Part shown: positions 6,098-10,418 of the stretch, piece after piece
How positions within the stretch are numbered: the first letter of the stretch is position 1
Layout: every line of letters starts with the position of its first letter
Position numbers and translations under genes: made by a program
Assembly (NCBI GenBank): GCA_946612055.1
Contig: CAMOEH010000017.1
Location: 1 to 10,418 of the forward strand
Direction of reading: 5' to 3'
DNA: 10,418 nt
Source of the DNA: an uncultured Bacillota bacterium
GTDB taxonomy: Bacteria > Bacillota_I > Bacilli_A > RFN20 > CAG-826
The notes under the pieces: model-generated
Seen by the model: only the letters and a program-made list of their open reading frames with translations
Databases searched by the model: none
Told to the model about the DNA's origin: nothing

Positions 6098-7114
6098 TTA
6101 TTCGAACTGATTCCAGTGATCGATTTTCCAGTTTGGATCGACACCCAAAGAAAGGGAGGCGAAAACCTTCTTTTGGTAAAGATGCTCCGCCACTTTTGCA
6201 ATCATCGCCGCATTGTCGGTTGTGCACCAAAGAGGAGGAATAATCAATTCAATATCCGAGGATTCCAAATGCTTTTTCATTTGTTCTCTTAGATACGAAT
6301 TTGCTGACACGCCCCCCGCCAAAACGATTTGTTTGACGCCATAATGCTTCGCTGCAGCTAGCGATTTTTCCACGACCATTCCTATCGCAACATCTTGGAA
6401 CGAACGGGCCATGTCGTTGACATTAACAGGCGTTCCTTTCATCTTCATGGAATTAACGAGATTGATAACCGAAGTTTTTAGGCCAGAATAACTAAAATCA
6501 AAAGGATTCTCGCCTGCATCCGGGACTGGCAAATCATAGGCATGGATTCCTAATTTTGCTTTTTGGTCAATCGGAAGGCCGCCAGGATAAGGAAGGCCAA
6601 GAACGCGGGCAACCTTGTCATAGCATTCCCCTACTGCGTCGTCTCTAGTCTCACCGACAATCTCAAAATCAAGATGGTCACGCATCAAGACAAGTTCCGT
6701 ATTTCCGCCAGAAACGACAACACATAGCAAGGGGAATTTCAATTCGCCGATATACTCATTCGCGTAGATGTGCCCAGCCAAATGATGAACCGGAATCAAT
6801 GGCTTATGGTAAAGCATGGCTAACGTCTTTGCTGCTTGTAACCCCACATGAAGGCAACCAATCAAACCAGGGCCTCTAGTCACGGCAAAAGCATCGATAT
6901 CTTCTAATTTTAATTTGGCTTTTTCCAAAGCCTCGCTTAAGCAAACGGTGATGTTCTCCGTATGAAGACGCGAAGCAATTTCTGGCATGACGCCACCGAA
7001 TTTTTCATGAACGGAAATCTGGGTGGCAACGACATTAGAAAGCAATTTGCCATCTTCGGTGATCGCGACAGCCGTTTCATCGCATGAGCTTTCGATTGCT
7101 AAGATCCTAGTCAT
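6098..7114 (-). CDS. tsaD: tRNA N6-threonylcarbamoyladenosine (t6A37) transferase catalytic subunit TsaD
   Basis: TsaD transfers the threonylcarbamoyl group from TC-AMP to A37 of ANN-decoding tRNAs, working with TsaB and TsaE in the cytoplasm. The 338 residues match the family. Visible landmarks are the ASKHA opening IESSCDET (7-14), TRGPGLIG (79-86), the metal-binding HHLAGH (110-115, with His111 and His115), SGGNTELV (135-142), GETRDDAVGE (154-163), PFDFSYSGLKT (204-214), LAGGVSAN (265-272) and CTTDNAAM (297-304), with Asp300 as the third metal ligand. The ATG at 7114 overlaps the end of tsaB-rimI by eight bases and has GAGGTG (7128-7123) eight bases upstream. All key residues appear intact. 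It is the last gene of the t6A operon and is followed by a strong hairpin. Confidence 0.97.
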   Translation of the reverse strand: MTRILAIESSCDETAVAITEDGKLLSNVVATQISVHEKFGGVMPEIASRLHTENITVCLSEALEKAKLKLEDIDAFAVTRGPGLIGCLHVGLQAAKTLAMLYHKPLIPVHHLAGHIYANEYIGELKFPLLCVVVSGGNTELVLMRDHLDFEIVGETRDDAVGECYDKVARVLGLPYPGGLPIDQKAKLGIHAYDLPVPDAGENPFDFSYSGLKTSVINLVNSMKMKGTPVNVNDMARSFQDVAIGMVVEKSLAAAKHYGVKQIVLAGGVSANSYLREQMKKHLESSDIELIIPPLWCTTDNAAMIAKVAEHLYQKKVFASLSLGVDPNWKIDHWNQFE

Positions 7115-8162
7115 TGATGATGCACCTCACCATATAAATGGCATCCTCGCCATCATCGTAATAATTCTTTTTTGTCGTCGCGATTTCGAATTTGTGCTTC
7201 TTATAGAAACGTTGGGCTTTCTCGTTGCTTGCGCGAACTTCCAAAGTCACGAATTCAACCGGATCGCTTTGGGCGTGACACTCTTTTAGCATCTGTCCAA
7301 GCAAAAGATTGCCAATTCCTTTTCGCCTAAAATCTTCTCTCACCGCGATTTGAGAGATCGTCGCCGAATTGAAAGTGATCATGAAATTGATGAACCCCAC
7401 AACTTCCGAATCCACGACCGCGGAATATAGATACGCCAAAGGATTGACGGTCATTTCGCCAATGATTTGTTCTTCGGTATAAGGATGTTTAAAAGAGGCA
7501 TTTTCAATGGCCATGACCTGTGAAAGATCGCTAGGAAGCATCTTTCTGACGATGGTTTTGAAACTCCCTTGGCCGTAATCGTCTTTCAGATAAATTGGTC
7601 TTGCTCCTAAAGGAGAAAGGCAACGATGCGCTTCGTCCACGCAGCAAGCAAGGTTAAAGGCAACATCCGCTCGATATCCTTCTTTTCCTATATAGGAAAG
7701 ATCACCGCAAGCAATAACATCAGGATGAGACGATAGATAATCTAGAACTTCTTCGTTGCTCATGATGGTGTCGTCTTTGGCTTCCTCAAAGCCATAGAAG
7801 CCTACATAAGAGCGTTTTCCTCTAGCGTTAGATAAGCAAATAGAAGGCTTGCCCCTCATTTGCAAAACCTCTAAGGAAGAAGCCAAATATAAAGGCACGT
7901 CTAGCGCGAATGAGATCGTTTTGGCAATTGTCAAGGCAATGCGGACGCCTGTATAGGAGCCTGGGCCTTTGCTAACGACAACGCCATCGATATCATTCCG
8001 ATTCAAGGAATTCTTTGAAAGGATGGCGTCGATTTCTTGCACCATCATTTCCGATTGGCGTTGCCAAGCTGGATAAGAGGTTTTGGATAAAATCTTCTCT
8101 TGGCAGGAAATCGCGACCAGCAAATCCTTGTCGGAGGAATCTAGTAGCAGCGTGACGCTCAT
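7107..8162 (-). CDS. tsaB: TsaB-RimI fusion: t6A complex subunit plus GNAT acetyltransferase
   Basis: This 351-residue protein joins two normally separate enzymes. Residues 1 to about 195 are TsaB, the inactive ASKHA partner that dimerises with TsaD: LLLDSS (5-10), KGPGSYTGVR (65-74) and ARPIYLK (187-193), its usual end. Residues from about 203 to 351 are a RimI-type GNAT N-acetyltransferase, which in RimI acetylates the N-terminal Ala of ribosomal protein S18. Acetyl-CoA loop RRKGIG (279-284) and LEVRASNEKAQRFY (307-320) are present. Glu308 and Tyr320 align with the RimI catalytic Glu/Tyr, so the domain looks active. The linker is short (DDYGQGSF). The ATG overlaps the tsaE stop as ATGA and has a perfect AAGGAGG (8173-8167) four bases upstream. 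RimI may alternatively act on other N-termini; that cannot be judged here. Confidence 0.95.
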   Translation of the reverse strand: MSVTLLLDSSDKDLLVAISCQEKILSKTSYPAWQRQSEMMVQEIDAILSKNSLNRNDIDGVVVSKGPGSYTGVRIALTIAKTISFALDVPLYLASSLEVLQMRGKPSICLSNARGKRSYVGFYGFEEAKDDTIMSNEEVLDYLSSHPDVIACGDLSYIGKEGYRADVAFNLACCVDEAHRCLSPLGARPIYLKDDYGQGSFKTIVRKMLPSDLSQVMAIENASFKHPYTEEQIIGEMTVNPLAYLYSAVVDSEVVGFINFMITFNSATISQIAVREDFRRKGIGNLLLGQMLKECHAQSDPVEFVTLEVRASNEKAQRFYKKHKFEIATTKKNYYDDGEDAIYMVRCIIND

Positions 8163-8614
8163 AAAGCCTCCTTAAGCAAAGACAACAGTTGATCAAATCT
8201 AGGGCTAGTCGAGGTGAAAGATAGTTGCCTTTCATCGCCGCCCATATTGAGGATTTCGATGTCTAAATGTTCTTCAGGAATCAATGGTTCAATAAATTGA
8301 GGCCACTCGATAAAGCAGGCACCATCGCCTTCGATATATTCATCTAGCCCAATCTCAATATTTTGATTTTCTAAACGATAAGCATCGATGTGATATAAGG
8401 GAAGAGCCCCACCAAGATAGCATTTCATGATATTAAAGGTCGGAGAAATGACTTCGTCCGGCACTTTTAACCCTTTGGCAACGCCAGAAACAAAGCTCGT
8501 CTTCCCAGCGCCTAAATCGCCTTGAAGCAAAATAACATCTCCTGGCTCTAGTAACGGAGCAAGCAAGGAGCCGATGCGTTTAGTTTCTTCTTTGGAATGA
8601 GTCGTTAGTTTCAT
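8159..8614 (-). CDS. tsaE: t6A biosynthesis ATPase TsaE
   Basis: TsaE is the P-loop ATPase that binds the TsaB-TsaD dimer and is needed for turnover in t6A synthesis. The 151 residues match the family. The Walker A loop is GDLGAGKTS (32-40), followed by SPTFNI (57-62), HIDAYR (75-80) and FIEWP (101-105), all family hallmarks. It is the first gene of tsaE - tsaB::rimI - tsaD and overlaps the fusion gene by four bases (ATGA). No Shine-Dalgarno lies before the ATG. Instead a perfect TATAAT ends ten bases upstream, so the mRNA leader would be only about four bases. TsaC/Sua5, which makes the TC-AMP substrate, is not in the window and must be encoded elsewhere. Confidence 0.96.
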   Translation of the reverse strand: MKLTTHSKEETKRIGSLLAPLLEPGDVILLQGDLGAGKTSFVSGVAKGLKVPDEVISPTFNIMKCYLGGALPLYHIDAYRLENQNIEIGLDEYIEGDGACFIEWPQFIEPLIPEEHLDIEILNMGGDERQLSFTSTSPRFDQLLSLLKEAL

Positions 8615-8624
8615 GCGGGACTAG

Positions 8625-8630
8625 ATTATA
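8625..8630 (-). promoter_or_regulatory. TATAAT -10 box of the tsaE-tsaB::rimI-tsaD operon
   Basis: On the minus strand TATAAT (8630-8625) lies in the 62-base gap between the DUF402 gene and tsaE, ten bases before the tsaE ATG. With usual spacing, transcription would start around 8618, leaving a leader of about four bases and no room for a Shine-Dalgarno. The -35 region 17 bases upstream (TTTCGC) matches consensus poorly. Confidence 0.5.
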
Positions 8631-8676
8631 CTCAAAATCTCACGTGCGCGAAAGAAAAGCGCATTATTGGTATCAC

Positions 8677-9258
8677 TTATTCGATGTGTTTTTTCTCAAC
8701 GAACGGTTTGTTCTCTTCCAAAAAGCGATGAAAAAGTTTCTCGATCTCTTCATCGATAAATGGGAATTTTCCTTCAGCAATCATCTCACGAACGGTTTTC
8801 TCGCTCTCTTTGATTACTTTGAGCAAATCGGGTGAATATCCATAAATTTCCGCATGGCGCGCAAATTCATTTTCATCCAAGGTCCGCTCGACTCCGTCGG
8901 GGTATAGCTTCACGTCGAGATCGTAATCGATATATTTCAGATAGCCTTGATCCAATATGGTGGGGGAGGCGATATTCACGTAATAGCAAATGCCGTCTTT
9001 CCTCGGAGCTTGGTTTTCTTTGAACATCGCGATCACATTCATCCAACGGTGTTTGAACAAGATAAAAACGGCCTTTTCTTTTGTCATCCACCTCCTGCCA
9101 TCGCTTTCGGTGACAACACTTGCTTTGGAGGCTAAGACCCAATAATCGTCATTTTCAAACACCAAATAAGCCGGCGACCATTGCCGGTGCAAAGCACCAT
9201 CGTGCTTGTAAGCCTGGACTTTTATCCAGCGGGTGAATCGATTGGATGATAATGCCAT
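8677..9258 (-). CDS. DUF402 family protein, NtdP/YgaC-like nucleoside tri/diphosphatase
   Basis: The protein closely follows the pattern of Bacillus YgaC and the Staphylococcus nucleoside tri/diphosphatase NtdP: KVQAYKHDGALHRQW (about 13-27), VVTESDGRRWMTKEKAV (48-64), WMNVIAMFKE (72-81), CYYVNIASP (91-99), KYIDYDLDVKLYPDG (108-122) and LDENEFARH (127-135). The acidic residues in the last two segments are the expected metal ligands. In the family these enzymes hydrolyse nucleoside and possibly other phosphoanhydrides. From the ATG at 9258 the length is 193 (YgaC is about 176). The frame stays open to a TTG at 9315 and an ATG at 9306, adding up to 19 unconserved residues. I prefer 9258 because KVQAYKHDG then sits near the N-terminus as in homologues, but no start has a good Shine-Dalgarno. 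It lies downstream of the Nudix gene. Confidence 0.85.
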   Translation of the reverse strand: MALSSNRFTRWIKVQAYKHDGALHRQWSPAYLVFENDDYWVLASKASVVTESDGRRWMTKEKAVFILFKHRWMNVIAMFKENQAPRKDGICYYVNIASPTILDQGYLKYIDYDLDVKLYPDGVERTLDENEFARHAEIYGYSPDLLKVIKESEKTVREMIAEGKFPFIDEEIEKLFHRFLEENKPFVEKKHIE

Positions 9259-9318
9259 AAGAAGCCGCGGCGATACACCGCTCCTAGGCTCATTATTATG
9301 CACCATCAAAAACAATCA

Positions 9319-9933
9319 TCAATTCTTTTCGCCAAAGCGAGAAAGAAAATACAAACTAGCTAAGCGAATGTTCAATGGGATTAGGATTTTAGGATCATTC
9401 AAAGCACGCTTAAGATCGGAGCAAGGCATCCATGAAACGGAGATGTCTTCAAATTCCTCTAATTTCCGTTCTGCGCATCCAACAACTTCGCCAAATACGA
9501 AGCTGCAGCATTCATCGGAAAGCCCGCTTGAGGTCGGGGAAGACGGGGCAATAACCTCGCAATTCCCCAGCAAAGCCCCCGCTTCTTCTTTGGCTTCTCG
9601 CCTTGCGGTTTCAAGCGGATCGTTATCGTTAGGATCCATTAGCCCCGCTGGAAAAGAAAGGAGATATTGTCCAATCGCGGGGCGGAATTGTTTGGTCACC
9701 AAAATCGAGGTTTCTCCTTTGGGGAAATCCTTTCGATATAGCAACATGATCACGCCATCTGGGCGGCCATATTCGTGGGTCAAGGCTCGGATTTCTTCTT
9801 TGCTATGACGCGACGCTAAAAAATAGGAGTAAGACGAAACAACACCATCATTTTCTACTTCGTAATGGAGCGTGAAGAAGTTAAGAAAGGGGTGGCAAGT
9901 TTCTTGCTCAATGTTTATCAGTTTCCAATTCAT
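9319..9933 (-). CDS. Nudix hydrolase, ADP-ribose pyrophosphatase-like
   Basis: Nudix enzymes cleave nucleoside diphosphates linked to another moiety. The 204-residue protein has the ADP-ribose pyrophosphatase layout: VTKQFRPAIGQYLLSFPAGLMD (about 79-100), the Nudix helix REAKEEAGA (112-120) and SSGLSDE (135-141, like the SPGFSDE loop of ADPRases). The box is irregular. The spacing from Gly97 to the REAKEE core is one residue longer than the canonical G-x5-E-x7-REUxEExGU, and the first Glu is replaced by Asp/Asn (GLMDPNDN). The core metal-binding glutamates remain. ADP-ribose or a related sugar nucleotide is the likeliest substrate by resemblance. The ATG at 9933 lies inside the end of the upstream gene (26-base overlap) and has no clear Shine-Dalgarno, so coupling is likely. 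Confidence 0.88.
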   Translation of the reverse strand: MNWKLINIEQETCHPFLNFFTLHYEVENDGVVSSYSYFLASRHSKEEIRALTHEYGRPDGVIMLLYRKDFPKGETSILVTKQFRPAIGQYLLSFPAGLMDPNDNDPLETARREAKEEAGALLGNCEVIAPSSPTSSGLSDECCSFVFGEVVGCAERKLEEFEDISVSWMPCSDLKRALNDPKILIPLNIRLASLYFLSRFGEKN

Positions 9934-10384
9934 GAGGTTTTTTGTTTAGCAAGGTGATGAGTTCTAGGAAGAAATGGAATTCGGGCTTGAATTCTTCGAC
10001 ATATTCTGGGTTGAATGGACGGTCGCTTGGAAGAATCATTAAGGGGTCATCGTATCCTAATGCCAAATAAGTTTTACCTGGCTTAATGACAAGCAAGACA
10101 TCGCAAAGAAGTTTGCCCGTGCGGATTCTTCTTAATTCCTGGCGGATGGGAGTGCGTAAGAAACGCTTGTCTTCTTTTTTGCCATAAATGGTATAGCGTT
10201 TGCTTCCTTCGAGAGGATGAAGCGACTTAAGCCCGTCCGGAGGCAAAGCACGATCGCCACCTTTGAAATAAATCACAAGGCCATCTTCGCTTCCTTCGAA
10301 GACGCTATGGGCGCGTAAATATTTGCCAACGAAGATGGTTCGTAAGCCTTTTCCACTATCTTTTTCGGCTGCACAATCAACCAA
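9908..10384 (-). CDS. Hypothetical protein of unknown family, start uncertain at window edge
   Basis: From a TTG at 10384 this is 158 residues, soluble, mixed alpha/beta, with a very basic central stretch (KRFLRTPIRQELRRIRTGK, about 73-91) and a strand-like LCDVLLVIKPG segment followed by LALGYDDPLMILPSDRPF. I do not recognise a family. The TTG has GGAG (10394-10391) six bases upstream, a usable Shine-Dalgarno. However, the frame also stays open for 11 more codons to the window edge, so the protein may begin outside. It overlaps the Nudix gene by 26 bases (TGA stop at 9910-9908), so the two are probably cotranscribed with the DUF402 gene. The basic stretch could fit nucleic-acid or nucleotide binding, but that is only a guess. 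Confidence 0.7.
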   Translation of the reverse strand: MVDCAAEKDSGKGLRTIFVGKYLRAHSVFEGSEDGLVIYFKGGDRALPPDGLKSLHPLEGSKRYTIYGKKEDKRFLRTPIRQELRRIRTGKLLCDVLLVIKPGKTYLALGYDDPLMILPSDRPFNPEYVEEFKPEFHFFLELITLLNKKPHELETDKH

Positions 10385-10396
10385 AGAGCACTCCGT

Positions 10397-10414
10397 TCCT
10401 TTATAAATAAAGGA
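10397..10414. repeat. Inverted repeat with TATAAA on both strands at the right edge
   Basis: TCCTTTAT and ATAAAGGA flank a two-base AA centre. Both strands contain TATAAA, and the plus strand ends at the edge with AAAGGAGATA (10409-10418), a good Shine-Dalgarno for a possible plus-strand gene starting just outside. This could be a compact divergent promoter region with an operator-like symmetry, but the other half cannot be seen. Confidence 0.3.
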
Positions 10415-10418
10415 GATA

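Noticed and set aside
8645..8663. TGCGC...GCGCA hairpin after the DUF402 gene as a terminator
   Set aside because: The stem is only 5 bp with a 9-base loop and no U-tract on the transcribed strand, so it is too weak to list as a terminator.
9222..9293. A 23-codon minus-strand ORF just upstream of and overlapping the DUF402 start, possibly a leader peptide
   Set aside because: It has no good ribosome binding site, no codon run suggestive of attenuation and no alternative hairpins that I could see. Chance is the simpler explanation.

Overview
The window looks like chromosomal housekeeping DNA from a low-to-mid GC Firmicutes/Bacilli-type bacterium, probably an uncultured gut lineage with compact operons. 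This placement is an inference from protein style (AsnRS, the TsaB-RimI fusion, a DUF402 protein like Bacillus YgaC, AAGGAGG ribosome binding sites), not a database match. TGA is used as a stop (tsaE, the Nudix gene, the gene at the right edge) and Trp is TGG, so the mycoplasma genetic code is not in use. All genes but one are on the minus strand. The exception is a membrane protein at the left edge, which converges on yqgF with overlapping stop codons.

Read in the direction of minus-strand transcription (right to left): (1) 10384-8677 holds an unrecognised protein, an ADP-ribose-pyrophosphatase-like Nudix hydrolase and a DUF402/NtdP-like nucleotide phosphatase. (2) 8614-6098 is the t6A tRNA-modification operon tsaE - tsaB::rimI - tsaD, tightly overlapped, with a perfect TATAAT just before tsaE. 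(3) After a strong hairpin comes a second unit, 6029-3290: a 720-residue polytopic protein with an O-antigen ligase/polymerase signature and a single-pass membrane protein. (4) From 3259 runs asnS, then a 66-residue tail-anchored protein, a four-helix membrane protein, a 56-residue lipoprotein below the usual gene-calling size, and yqgF. All are coupled by 1-3 base gaps or overlaps.

The most unusual signals are these. Three putative first genes (asnS, the O-antigen-ligase-like gene, tsaE) each have a TATAAT/TATACT box only 6-10 bases before ATG and no Shine-Dalgarno, which suggests leaderless or near-leaderless mRNAs, while several operon-internal genes carry clear Shine-Dalgarno sites. A small Cys-rich lipoprotein gene lies between the four-helix membrane protein and yqgF. 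A perfect 16-bp palindrome is centred on the overlapping stops of the convergent gene pair. I see no mobile elements, CRISPR arrays, rRNA or tRNA genes, and no gene-free stretch over 300 bases.
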